Assembly (NCBI RefSeq): GCF_000832065.1
Contig: NZ_JXQM01000003.1
Coordinates: 327,396-391,395, forward strand
Direction: 5' to 3'
Source of the DNA: Nitrosospira sp. NpAV
Lineage (GTDB): Bacteria; Pseudomonadota; Gammaproteobacteria; Burkholderiales; Nitrosomonadaceae
Length of the DNA stretch: 64,000 bases
Shown here: positions 11,369 to 19,762 of the stretch, piece after piece
Layout: the number at the start of each line of letters is the position of its first letter
Numbering within the stretch: the stretch's first letter is position 1
Notes under the pieces: model-generated
The model's database searches: none
Told to the model about the DNA's origin: nothing
What the model saw: only the letters and a program-made list of their open reading frames with translations
Made by a program: the position numbers and the translations under genes

Positions 11369-11811
11369 TCGTAATGAGTAAGGATATCCAGAGAGTAGCG
11401 CTTACCCGCCAAATGATCTTCGATACACCTCATCACCAGCGGACTGCGATGACGATCGGTCATTTCACGGATCTCATCAACGCGAAACCATCCGGCGCGC
11501 AATATTCCCGCATCCAGCGGACGACCGGGATCATGGTCGGTGACGGAACCCGCAAAAGCAAAGCGCAGATAGGTAACATTGTCGGAACGTGAGTGCCAGC
11601 GATAAATACCCAGTACCCATTGCGGGGCGAAAGTATAACCTGTTTCCTCCAGAGTTTCCCGGACAGCGCCCTGCATGATGGATTCGTCCGGCTCGAGATG
11701 TCCCGCTGGTTGATTGAACAATACCCCATTACTGGTTTGCTCCTCGACCAGCAAGTATTTTCCATCTCGCTCGACGACTGCCGCCACCGTGACATTGGGC
11801 TTCCAAATCAT
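11365..11811 (-). CDS. nudJ: Nudix hydrolase NudJ (nucleotide / HMP-PP phosphatase type)
   Basis: This 148-residue Nudix protein resembles E. coli NudJ (YmfB), a phosphatase active on nucleoside tri- and diphosphates and on thiamine precursor pyrophosphates. The Nudix box GHLEPDESIMQGAVRETLEE followed by TGY is complete. The N-terminal MIWKPNVTVAAVVERDGKYL and the later GIYRWHSRSDNVTYLRFAF are typical of the subgroup. Placement upstream of mnmA on the same strand matches E. coli, which raises confidence. The last two residues and the stop abut the family A element, so the C-terminal end may have been set by its insertion. Confidence 0.85.
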   Translation of the reverse strand: MIWKPNVTVAAVVERDGKYLLVEEQTSNGVLFNQPAGHLEPDESIMQGAVRETLEETGYTFAPQWVLGIYRWHSRSDNVTYLRFAFAGSVTDHDPGRPLDAGILRAGWFRVDEIREMTDRHRSPLVMRCIEDHLAGKRYSLDILTHYD

Positions 11812-12134
11812 AAGTTCTCGGGTAACTTCATGTTGTTAAAAAAACGAAGCGGGTTTACGCCCCAGCCCACATTCTATCGTCACTGACCGGCAGAAAGAAA
11901 TAATGATGAAGGCAAGCAAAAAATCTGAGCGGAGCTCCATTTGCAGGGATGAATGCATGATCCCGAATCCACCACCCACTTTGCTATATTCGCTATGGCG
12001 ACGCGGATTTTCAGGCGAACAGCTTCAAACTGCACCATACACGTTAGCGCTTCCTTCCAAAACACGAGTAAAATGGTCGGTTTGCATGTTTTTGCTCGCG
12101 CAACTTTCACTCATCATTAATTATCGGAGATACC
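11812..12134. other. Divergent intergenic region nudJ-icd
   Basis: The 323-nt gap should contain the promoters of nudJ (minus) and icd (plus). No convincing -35/-10 pair, operator or repeat was recognised. An icd ribosome-binding site (CGGAGATACC) lies just before the ATG at 12135. Confidence 0.4.
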
Positions 12135-13385
12135 ATGTACCAGCACATCAAGACGCCGGCGGAAGGCGAAAAAATCCGGGTCAACGCAGATTTCTCTTTG
12201 AGTGTGCCGGATAACCCCGTTATTCCATTCATCGAAGGTGATGGGATCGGGATAGACATTACGCCAGTAATGAAAAAAGTGGTGGATTCGGCGGTGAACC
12301 GGGCTTATGACGGCAAGCGCAAAATTTCCTGGATGGAAATTTATGCCGGCGAGAAATCGAACCATGTATACGGCGAAAACGTGTGGCTGCCCGATGAGAC
12401 GTTGGAGGCGGCACGGGACTATGTGGTTTCCATCAAGGGACCGCTCACCACTCCGGTCGGTGGAGGCATCCGTTCCATTAATGTGGCCTTGCGCCAGAAA
12501 CTTGATCTCTATGTGTGCCTGCGTCCTGTGCGCTATTTTCAGGGCGTACCCAGCCCGCTAAAAAATCCGGAAAAAACCGATATGGTGATTTTTCGCGAGA
12601 ATTCGGAAGATATTTACGCCGGTATTGAATGGGGAGCCGAATCGGAAGATGCGAAAAAGGTCATCAATTTTTTATTAACGGACATGGGTGTCACCAAGAT
12701 ACGCTTCCCCCAAACATCGGCCATCGGCATCAAACCGGTATCCAGCGAAGGCACCGAACGCTTGGTGCGTAAGGCAATACAGTACGCGATAGATAACAAG
12801 CGCCGCTCGGTGACTCTGGTGCACAAGGGCAACATCATGAAATTTACCGAAGGCGCATTCAAGAATTGGGGCTACGCCTTGGCAGCGAGGGAGTTCGGAG
12901 CAAGCCTGCTGGATGGCGGGCCATGGATGAAATTGCCCGGAGACAAGGGCGGGATCGTCATCAAGGACGTCATCGCGGATGCTTTTCTGCAACAGATCCT
13001 GTTGCGCCCGGAGGAATACGACGTGATTGCCACACTGAATCTGAACGGTGATTATATTTCCGATGCGTTGGCGGCACAGGTGGGGGGCATCGGCATAGCG
13101 CCGGGTGCAAACCTCAGTGACTCGATTGCGATGTTCGAGGCAACTCATGGCACCGCGCCAAAGTATGCCGGCAAGGATCAGGTTAATCCGGGATCACTCA
13201 TCTTGTCGGCGGAAATGATGTTGCGGCACATAGGCTGGGGCGAGTCCGCTGATCTGGTAGTCCATGCAATGGAGAAAACCATCCAGGATAAAATCGTGAC
13301 TTATGACTTTGCCCGTCAAATGTCCGATGCGCAAAAAGTCTCATGTTCGGCATTCGGCGAGGCATTGATTGACAGAATGACTTGA
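12135..13385 (+). CDS. icd: NADP-dependent isocitrate dehydrogenase
   Basis: Icd oxidatively decarboxylates isocitrate to 2-oxoglutarate in the TCA cycle. The 416-residue length equals that of E. coli Icd. The substrate loop [13 protein letters not shown] contains the serine that is phosphorylated by AceK in enterics. The catalytic [19 protein letters not shown] segment and the coenzyme region [16 protein letters not shown], with the Lys-Tyr pair used for NADP, indicate NADP specificity. A clear GGAGA ribosome-binding site precedes the ATG. The gene converges on the cold-shock gene, with a family A repeat and a bidirectional terminator between. Confidence 0.96.
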   Translation: MYQHIKTPAEGEKIRVNADFSLSVPDNPVIPFIEGDGIGIDITPVMKKVVDSAVNRAYDGKRKISWMEIYAGEKSNHVYGENVWLPDETLEAARDYVVSIKGPLTTPVGGGIRSINVALRQKLDLYVCLRPVRYFQGVPSPLKNPEKTDMVIFRENSEDIYAGIEWGAESEDAKKVINFLLTDMGVTKIRFPQTSAIGIKPVSSEGTERLVRKAIQYAIDNKRRSVTLVHKGNIMKFTEGAFKNWGYALAAREFGASLLDGGPWMKLPGDKGGIVIKDVIADAFLQQILLRPEEYDVIATLNLNGDYISDALAAQVGGIGIAPGANLSDSIAMFEATHGTAPKYAGKDQVNPGSLILSAEMMLRHIGWGESADLVVHAMEKTIQDKIVTYDFARQMSDAQKVSCSAFGEALIDRMT

Positions 13386-13406
13386 TATTTTCTTCATATC
13401 CATGTC

Positions 13407-13577
13407 TCAACCCGGATAATCCATGAGCGGCTCCGCGCGCCCACCCAGGTGCGGGGGGCCAGTTTGCGGCCATTTCGCCGCTTGCCGGGCATCCCCAGAC
13501 CCGCTATGGAATCTCCAACCAGCCAAACTGGTTGCCATCATTTCACGTACTAATACTAATGGATTATCCGGGTTGAA
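13407..13577. repeat. Family A inverted-repeat element, copy 4 (best conserved termini)
   Basis: The ends are TCAACCCGGATAATCCAT (13407-13424) and ATGGATTATCCGGGTTGA (about 13559-13576), a perfect inverted repeat. The interior has GTTTGCGGCCATTTCGCCGC and CCATCATTTCACGTACTAAT. It lies about 22 nt after the icd stop and directly before a terminator hairpin. Confidence 0.88.
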
Positions 13578-13582
13578 AAAAA

Positions 13583-13614
13583 CCCCTTGCCGCTTTAGCT
13601 GGCAAGGGGTTTTG
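13583..13614. terminator. Bidirectional intrinsic terminator between icd and the cold-shock gene
   Basis: A perfect 9-bp stem CCCCTTGCC/GGCAAGGGG (13583-13591 and 13601-13609) with a 9-nt loop is followed by TTTT on the plus strand. It is preceded by a run of seven A, which becomes T on the minus strand. It can therefore end both the icd and the cold-shock transcripts. Confidence 0.85.
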
Positions 13615-13667
13615 TATAATCCTGTAATTACAAGCTGATCACGATATTACGCGTCAGCAGGAGATCA

Positions 13668-13871
13668 CTAGGCAGACTGAATGTTTGAAGCTTGTTTGCC
13701 CTTTGGACCCTGTGTGACTTCAAAGCTCACTTTCTGACCTTCCTTGAGCGTTTTGAACCCGGACATATTGATTGCGGAGAAATGGGCAAATAAATCCTCG
13801 CTACCATCATCCGGGGTAATGAAACCAAAACCCTTGGAATCGTTGAACCATTTCACTGTACCTGTTGCCAT
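13668..13871 (-). CDS. Cold-shock protein, CspA family
   Basis: This 67-residue single OB-fold protein binds single-stranded nucleic acid and acts as an RNA chaperone. It has both ribonucleoprotein motifs, [12 protein letters not shown] (RNP1) and DLFAHFSAI (RNP2), and the usual length. The 290-nt space to the divergent clpS gene is long and could hold an extended 5' untranslated leader as in other csp genes; a G/C-rich inverted segment (GGGTTTCCGGCCCGG) lies just upstream of the start. Which Csp paralogue it is cannot be told from sequence alone. Confidence 0.95.
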   Translation of the reverse strand: MATGTVKWFNDSKGFGFITPDDGSEDLFAHFSAINMSGFKTLKEGQKVSFEVTQGPKGKQASNIQSA

Positions 13872-14163
13872 TATTGCTTCCTATAAAAAAACCGGGCCGG
13901 AAACCCGAACACTGTTTGAGTTTCAAGACCGCAAAACGGCTGTAACCGGTACTGCAGAGAACTTGAAGCCAAACGCCAAGAGCCGTTTTACGCAAATCCG
14001 TTGTTCAAGTCAAGTAGTCATACACTTATTTTATCGAATTGCAATAGAATAATTTTCTCAAGGTACTTGAATATTTCGGTGTAATCATCAAATATATTAG
14101 TAGAAGCACATTCGGTTATAGTTGCACTCTAACTGATAAGCTAACAAGATAGGAAATCATGAT

Positions 14164-14472
14164 ATGGCAACCAGAGATCATGGGGATGTTGTACTCGAAG
14201 TTGAAAAGAGTAGACTCAAGCCACCACCCATGTTTAAAGTGATACTGCTGAATGATGATTTCACGCCGATGGATTTTGTGGTGGTTGTGTTGCAGACTTT
14301 TTTTTCCATGAATCGAGAACAGGCGACACAAATTATGCTCAAAGTTCATATAGACGGCGCAGGAGTCTGCGGGGTTTATCCCAATGATGTCGCTATCACC
14401 AAGGTTGAGCAGGTGGTCACATTTGCAAGGCAGCATCAACATCCGCTACGGTGCGTGATGGAGGAGACATGA
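14164..14472 (+). CDS. clpS: ATP-dependent Clp protease adaptor ClpS
   Basis: ClpS binds N-degron substrates and hands them to ClpAP. The 102-residue protein has a disordered N-terminal extension and the core fold with the conserved [16 protein letters not shown] substrate pocket, plus the histidine near [12 protein letters not shown] typical of the N-end rule site. An AGGAAA lies upstream of the ATG. Its TGA ends one nucleotide before the clpA ATG, so the two are translationally coupled. Confidence 0.95.
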   Translation: MATRDHGDVVLEVEKSRLKPPPMFKVILLNDDFTPMDFVVVVLQTFFSMNREQATQIMLKVHIDGAGVCGVYPNDVAITKVEQVVTFARQHQHPLRCVMEET

Positions 14473-14473
14473 A

Positions 14474-16732
14474 ATGATTGCTCAAGAGCTGGAAGTCAGT
14501 TTACATATGGCGTTTGTCGAGTCGCGGCAGAAGCGGCACGAATTCATTACGGTGGAGCATTTGTTGCTGGCCATGCTCGACAATCCCACCGCCGCCGAAG
14601 TGTTGCGTGCTTGTTCGGTCGACATCGATGATTTGCGCAGACTGCTGGCGGAACATGTTACCGAGAATACGCCAACAGTGAGTGGCAGCGGTGAAGTGGA
14701 CACCCAACCTACCCTCGGTTTCCAGCGCGTCATCCAGCGCGCGATCCTGCACGTTCAGTCTTCAGGAAAGAAGGAAGTCACCGGCGCCAATGTACTGGTA
14801 GCCATATTCGGCGAGAAGGATTCTCACGCAGTTTATTTTCTGCACCAGAAGGGTGTGACGCGGCTCGACGTGGTGAATTATATTTCGCATGGCATTAGCA
14901 AAGTACCTCAAGGTAGTAGCGCCAAAACCGAAAGTGAAGGCGATACCGAACAGGAATTGGGGGCGGGTGGTGCGCTGGAAAGCTACGCCGTGAATCTGAA
15001 CACCCAGGCTCTCGCCGGCAAGATCGATCCGTTGATCGGACGCGAGAAGGAATTGGAGCGTCTGATACAGACTCTGTGCCGCCGCCGCAAGAACAATCCC
15101 TTGTTGGTAGGTGAGGCGGGAGTGGGCAAAACTGCTATCGCCGAGGGACTGGCACGCCGGATCATAGAAAATGACGTTCCCGATGTGCTTGCACACCACC
15201 AAGTGTACGCTCTGGATATGGGTGCGCTACTTGCCGGTACCAAATATCGCGGGGATTTCGAGCAACGCTTGAAAGCGGTACTGAAACAGTTGCTCGACAG
15301 TTCCAATGCCATTCTCTTCATTGATGAGATACACACGCTGATCGGTGCGGGGGCGGCTTCCGGAGGGACGCTGGATGCCTCCAACCTCCTCAAACCAATA
15401 CTTAATACCGGTCAACTGAAATGCATCGGAGCCACCACTTATAGCGAATATCGGGGGATCTTCGAAAAGGATCACGCTCTATCCCGTCGCTTTCAGAAAA
15501 TCGATGTGCATGAGCCGAGCGTGGAAGAAACCGTGGCCATTCTGCGGGGCCTGAAACCTCGTTACGAAGCCCATCATGGCGTCAAATATACCGCCATTGC
15601 GCTCACCACCGCCGCGGAATTGGCGGCACGCTTCATCAATGATCGTCATCTGCCTGATAAGGCAATAGACGTGATCGATGAGGCCGGCGCGGCACAGCGT
15701 ATCCTGCCGAAATCACGGCAGCGCAAAGTGATCAGCAAGCATGAAATCGAGGATATCATCGCCAAGATTGCACGCATTCCGCCGCAAAATGTTTCCAGCG
15801 ATGACCGCAATACGCTGAAGACGCTGGATCGCGACCTGAAGGCCGTCGTGTTCGGTCAAGATAAAGCCATCAACGCATTGACGACGGCCATCAAAATGGC
15901 GCGGAGCGGCCTGGGTAATCCGCAAAAACCCGTCGGTTCGTTCCTTTTCTCCGGCCCCACCGGTGTCGGCAAAACCGAGGTGGCACGGCAGCTCGCTTAT
16001 GCATTAGGCATTCATCTGCATCGTTTCGACATGTCTGAATACATGGAGCGGCATGCGGTGTCACGCCTGATTGGCGCGCCGCCTGGATATGTGGGGTTCG
16101 ACCAGGGCGGACTGCTCACCGAGGCCATTATCAAGCAGCCCTACTCGGTATTGTTGCTGGATGAAATTGAAAAGGCTCACCCGGATATTTTCAATATTCT
16201 GCTGCAAGTAATGGACCACGGTACTTTGACGGACAATAATGGCCGCAAGGCGGACTTCCGCAACGTGGTCATTGTCATGACCACCAATGCCGGTGCCGAA
16301 TCGCTTAGTAAAGCCTCGATAGGCTTCACCAAGTCGACGCAGGCGGGTGACGAGATGATGGATATCAAGCGCATGTTTACGCCGGAATTCCGCAACCGGC
16401 TGGATGCGATCATTTCCTTCGCTGCTCTGGACCGGGACGTGATTCTGCGCGTAGTGGACAAGTTCCTGATGCAACTTGAAACGCAGTTGCATGAGAAGAA
16501 GGTGGAGGCGATATTCACCGATGCCTTAAGAGAGTATCTCGCCAGGAATGGCGTTGATCCCCTCATGGGCGCCCGCCCCATGGCACGGCTCATCCAGGAC
16601 ACCATACGCAGCGCCTTGGCGGATGAATTGCTGTTCGGACGTCTTGCCAACGGCGGCAGAGTGACTGTAGATATAGACGCCGACAGCAAAGTGAAACTTG
16701 AGTTTGAAGAAGAAGCGACCATCGCTTTGTAA
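14474..16732 (+). CDS. clpA: ATP-dependent Clp protease ATP-binding subunit ClpA
   Basis: ClpA is the hexameric AAA+ unfoldase that feeds substrates to ClpP. The 752-residue protein has an N domain of two Clp repeats (about 1-140), then two AAA modules: D1 with Walker A GEAGVGKTAIAEGLA and Walker B ILFIDEIHTLIGAG, and D2 with GPTGVGKTEVARQLA and LLLDEIEKAHPDIF. There is no long coiled-coil middle domain, so it is ClpA and not ClpB. The pore loop and IGF-type ClpP contact (about SIGFTK) are in place. GAGGAGA in the end of clpS serves as ribosome-binding site. A terminator follows. Confidence 0.97.
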   Translation: MIAQELEVSLHMAFVESRQKRHEFITVEHLLLAMLDNPTAAEVLRACSVDIDDLRRLLAEHVTENTPTVSGSGEVDTQPTLGFQRVIQRAILHVQSSGKKEVTGANVLVAIFGEKDSHAVYFLHQKGVTRLDVVNYISHGISKVPQGSSAKTESEGDTEQELGAGGALESYAVNLNTQALAGKIDPLIGREKELERLIQTLCRRRKNNPLLVGEAGVGKTAIAEGLARRIIENDVPDVLAHHQVYALDMGALLAGTKYRGDFEQRLKAVLKQLLDSSNAILFIDEIHTLIGAGAASGGTLDASNLLKPILNTGQLKCIGATTYSEYRGIFEKDHALSRRFQKIDVHEPSVEETVAILRGLKPRYEAHHGVKYTAIALTTAAELAARFINDRHLPDKAIDVIDEAGAAQRILPKSRQRKVISKHEIEDIIAKIARIPPQNVSSDDRNTLKTLDRDLKAVVFGQDKAINALTTAIKMARSGLGNPQKPVGSFLFSGPTGVGKTEVARQLAYALGIHLHRFDMSEYMERHAVSRLIGAPPGYVGFDQGGLLTEAIIKQPYSVLLLDEIEKAHPDIFNILLQVMDHGTLTDNNGRKADFRNVVIVMTTNAGAESLSKASIGFTKSTQAGDEMMDIKRMFTPEFRNRLDAIISFAALDRDVILRVVDKFLMQLETQLHEKKVEAIFTDALREYLARNGVDPLMGARPMARLIQDTIRSALADELLFGRLANGGRVTVDIDADSKVKLEFEEEATIAL

Positions 16733-16749
16733 AAAGGAAGCAAGGAATA

Positions 16750-16777
16750 AAAAAGGCGCGTAATCCGCGCCTTTTTT
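16750..16777. terminator. Intrinsic terminator after clpA
   Basis: The hairpin AAAAGGCGCG/CGCGCCTTTT around TAATC is followed by a T-run (16750-16777). It has A and T runs on both sides and lies between clpA (plus) and the dodecin gene (minus), so it can work in both directions. Confidence 0.85.
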
Positions 16778-16800
16778 ATTCCGGATTATTGCCGGTCCAG

Positions 16801-17034
16801 CTATTTACCGGTTTTTTTACTGCTGGTTTCGTACTTGAAAGACAGATTCACTCTGGCGCGATACGCAGTCACTTTACCATCCTCAATTACCATATCAAGC
16901 TTTACTATTTCGGCAACCCGCAAATCTCTTAGGGTTTTTGACGCGGCCTTGACGGCATTCTTGGCTGCATCTTCCCAGGATATCTTGCTGGTTCCCACTA
17001 TTTCCGTTATGCGATAAATACTATCTCCTGCCAT
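16801..17034 (-). CDS. Dodecin (small flavin-binding protein)
   Basis: Dodecins form dodecameric shells that store or buffer flavins. The 77-residue protein matches the family in length and pattern: YRITEIVGTSKISWEDAA with the tryptophan that stacks on the flavin, followed by KNAVKAASKTLRDLRVAEIV and the terminal strand ARVNLSFKYE. It is downstream of cphA on the same strand with a gap of 141 nt; a functional link to cyanophycin is not implied by the sequence. Confidence 0.9.
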   Translation of the reverse strand: MAGDSIYRITEIVGTSKISWEDAAKNAVKAASKTLRDLRVAEIVKLDMVIEDGKVTAYRARVNLSFKYETSSKKTGK

Positions 17035-17175
17035 GACGTTTCTCCTTGTTGGTTAGCGCGAGATACACCCCAGGTGCAACACACATGCATCCGGCACACC
17101 ATCAGTTTAGATTAACACCGGTAAATTGCAATCAAGGTGGGTGGTACACACCCACAGGGAAAAATTAAGCGATAT

Positions 17176-19746
17176 TTAGCCCGCGACAACCCGCTCATTG
17201 ATGTATCCGAGCGCTTCCTCTACCTGATCGACAAGAATAAGGCACAGTTCGCCCGCTTTCAGGTTGGCGAAAGCGGTATCGATGGCTACGAACTCACCCC
17301 GGATTTCCTTGACATCACGCGTGCGTTTCGCATTCTCCAGGCCTTGCCGCAACAGGCCAAGCACTTCTCCATCGGCGCGTCCTCGCTGGCACTGGTCCTG
17401 ATAAAGCACCACCTCATCAAAAGCGTCACCGAGAATCTTGGTCTGTTGGCGAATATCGTCATCGCGCCGGTCGCCGGCCCCGCTAATGACGACTGACCGT
17501 CGTTTAGCTGGCATATTGTCAATCGCGTGCACTAATGCCTGGATGGCATCGGCATTATGACCATAATCGGCAATCAGCGTGGCGCCACGGTGGTTGAAGA
17601 GATTAAAACGCCCCGGCGCGGTTTGCATGTCACTGACAAAAGTAGCCAAACCGGCACGAATGATTTCCCAATCAAGACCCAGTGCCCACCCCGCTCCTGC
17701 GGCAGCCATCACATTATCGATCTGAAATGCGATAGCGCCATTTTGCGTGAGCGGAACTCCACCCAGCGGTATCCGCTGTTCGGCGTCAGCGTCCGACGCA
17801 ACAATCGAGTCGCCGTCAAGGTAGATGACGCGCTTACCTTGGGCGCGATGCTTCGCGATGACCGGATTGTCGGGGTTGCGGGCAAAAAAAGTTACTGACC
17901 CGGGGCAATGGACTGCCATTCCCGCCACAAGTGGGTCGGCCGCATTGAGTACGGCGACTCCGGTCCCGGGCGTAACGTTTTGCACAATGATTCTTTTGAC
18001 AGCGGTTAGATCCTCCACCGTATTAACATACGAGAGACCGAGATGATCGCCCATGCCGATGTTGGTGACCACCGCGACACCGCAGCGATCGAATCCCAGT
18101 CCTTCGCGCAACAAACCGCCACGCGCTGTTTCGAACACGGCGGCATCAACGTCAGGGTGCAGCAGCACTTTTTTTGCACTCTTCGGACCACTGCAATCCC
18201 CGGTATCGATGCGCTGACCATTGATGTAAACTCCATCAGTGCTGGTCATACCGACACGCAGGCCTTGATAACCCAGAATATTGGCGATCAGGCGCACAGT
18301 GGTGGTCTTGCCATTGGTACCGCTCACCGCAATAACCGGGATGCGCGCATCATCGCCATCCTTGAACATATTGGCGATGACTGCTTCCCCCACCGCGCGT
18401 CCCTTGCCGAATGAAGGCTGCAAATGCATGCGGAGACCTGGAGCAGCATTAATTTCTATGATGGCGCCATGTTCCTCCAGGGGGTTCGACACACTGTCGC
18501 AGATAACATCGATGCCGCAAATGTCGAGACCAATCATTTGCGACGCAGCTTCCACACGCGCGGCAAGAGCGGGGTGCACATCATCGGTCACATCGGTAGC
18601 CGTTCCGCCAGTGGAAAGATTGGCGTTATTGCGGAGAAAAATACTTGCCCCTTTAAGCGGGATGGATTCAGCGGTCAAACCCTGCGTTGCCAGATGACTC
18701 AGCGCAATTTCATCGAAATGAATTTTTGTCAGCGAGTTCGCGTGGCCCTCGCCACGTCGCGGGTCATTATTGACCTGCTCCACCAATTCTCTGACGCTGC
18801 GCATGCCATCGCCGATAACCTCGGGCGGGTTGCGCCACGCAGCCGCAATCAGTTTATTGCCGACGACCAGCATACGGTAGTCGTGACCTGGAATATAACG
18901 TTCCACCAGCACCTCACCGCTGATCTCCACCGCCATCGCATAAGCCGCTTCCACCTGCTCCCGGCTGGTGAGATTCACGGCTACACCCTTCCCCTGATTA
19001 CCATCCTGGGGCTTGACGACCACCGGCCCGCCGATCTCACAAGCGGCAGTCCAGGCGTCCTCCGCATTCGCTACCGGCCGGCCTGATGGCACGGGAATGC
19101 CAGCGGCACTCAGCAGCGTTCGGGTCAATTCCTTATCCTGTGCGATCGATTCAGCCACCGCCCCGGTCAGGCCGGTTTCAGCGGCCTGTATACGCCGCTG
19201 CTTACTGCCCCAGCCAAATTGCACCATGCTCCCATCAGTCAGACGGCGGAAAGGGATATCTCGTGCGACAGCAGCGCTGACAATCGCACCCGTGCTCGGC
19301 CCAAGGCGTATTTCTTCGTTCAAGGCGCGCAGACGGCGCACCGCATCGGCCAGATCGAAGGCGGTATCCTCGGCCGCAGCGTGGCACAAGGTTTTTGAGA
19401 GCTCGGTGGCAAGTCTGCCCACCGCTTCTTCGCTGTACTCAACAACGACCTGATAAATCCCGGTTTCCAGCGTCTGCATGGTGTGACCGAAGGTTACCAG
19501 ACACCCGGCTTGTACTTGCAGGCCCAATATAACGCGCTCAAAAGCGTGCGCCATGGTCAGAGCGCCATGATGATAGGCAGGCCGGAGCAGATCGACTTGT
19601 GGAAACCGTTCCCGCAGCCGGTCCAGAAAATCCGGTATTCCGACAGGATGGCACTCGGCATCGCTACATGAAACAATAGCTTCTATGGCCGTATGGCGGC
19701 TCCACAAATTGGGACCGCGCAATGCGCGGATACGCGATACTTTCAT
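17176..19746 (-). CDS. cphA: Cyanophycin synthetase CphA
   Basis: CphA polymerises aspartate and arginine into multi-L-arginyl-poly-L-aspartate granules, an ATP-driven nitrogen reserve. The 856-residue protein has an N-terminal domain (MKVSRIRALRGPNLWSRHT), a central ATP-grasp domain (VVKPQDGNQGKGVAVNL, EINAAPGLRMHLQPS) and a C-terminal Mur-ligase-like module with P-loop VSGTNGKTTTVRLI and a complete last domain (TLIADYGHNADAIQAL). I start at ATG 19746, preceded by AGGAGA; the longer frame to 19830 lies inside the end of cphA'. It follows cphA' by 16 nt, so the two form an operon. Confidence 0.95.
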   Translation of the reverse strand: MKVSRIRALRGPNLWSRHTAIEAIVSCSDAECHPVGIPDFLDRLRERFPQVDLLRPAYHHGALTMAHAFERVILGLQVQAGCLVTFGHTMQTLETGIYQVVVEYSEEAVGRLATELSKTLCHAAAEDTAFDLADAVRRLRALNEEIRLGPSTGAIVSAAVARDIPFRRLTDGSMVQFGWGSKQRRIQAAETGLTGAVAESIAQDKELTRTLLSAAGIPVPSGRPVANAEDAWTAACEIGGPVVVKPQDGNQGKGVAVNLTSREQVEAAYAMAVEISGEVLVERYIPGHDYRMLVVGNKLIAAAWRNPPEVIGDGMRSVRELVEQVNNDPRRGEGHANSLTKIHFDEIALSHLATQGLTAESIPLKGASIFLRNNANLSTGGTATDVTDDVHPALAARVEAASQMIGLDICGIDVICDSVSNPLEEHGAIIEINAAPGLRMHLQPSFGKGRAVGEAVIANMFKDGDDARIPVIAVSGTNGKTTTVRLIANILGYQGLRVGMTSTDGVYINGQRIDTGDCSGPKSAKKVLLHPDVDAAVFETARGGLLREGLGFDRCGVAVVTNIGMGDHLGLSYVNTVEDLTAVKRIIVQNVTPGTGVAVLNAADPLVAGMAVHCPGSVTFFARNPDNPVIAKHRAQGKRVIYLDGDSIVASDADAEQRIPLGGVPLTQNGAIAFQIDNVMAAAGAGWALGLDWEIIRAGLATFVSDMQTAPGRFNLFNHRGATLIADYGHNADAIQALVHAIDNMPAKRRSVVISGAGDRRDDDIRQQTKILGDAFDEVVLYQDQCQRGRADGEVLGLLRQGLENAKRTRDVKEIRGEFVAIDTAFANLKAGELCLILVDQVEEALGYINERVVAG

Positions 19747-19762
19747 TAACCGTTCTCCTGTT

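Noticed and set aside
9953..13577. Three nearby family A repeats as a CRISPR array
   Set aside because: The copies are 120-185 bp, separated by whole genes, with inverted termini and no short direct repeat/spacer pattern.
14474..16732. ClpB instead of ClpA
   Set aside because: The middle coiled-coil domain of ClpB is absent, and clpS directly precedes the gene.
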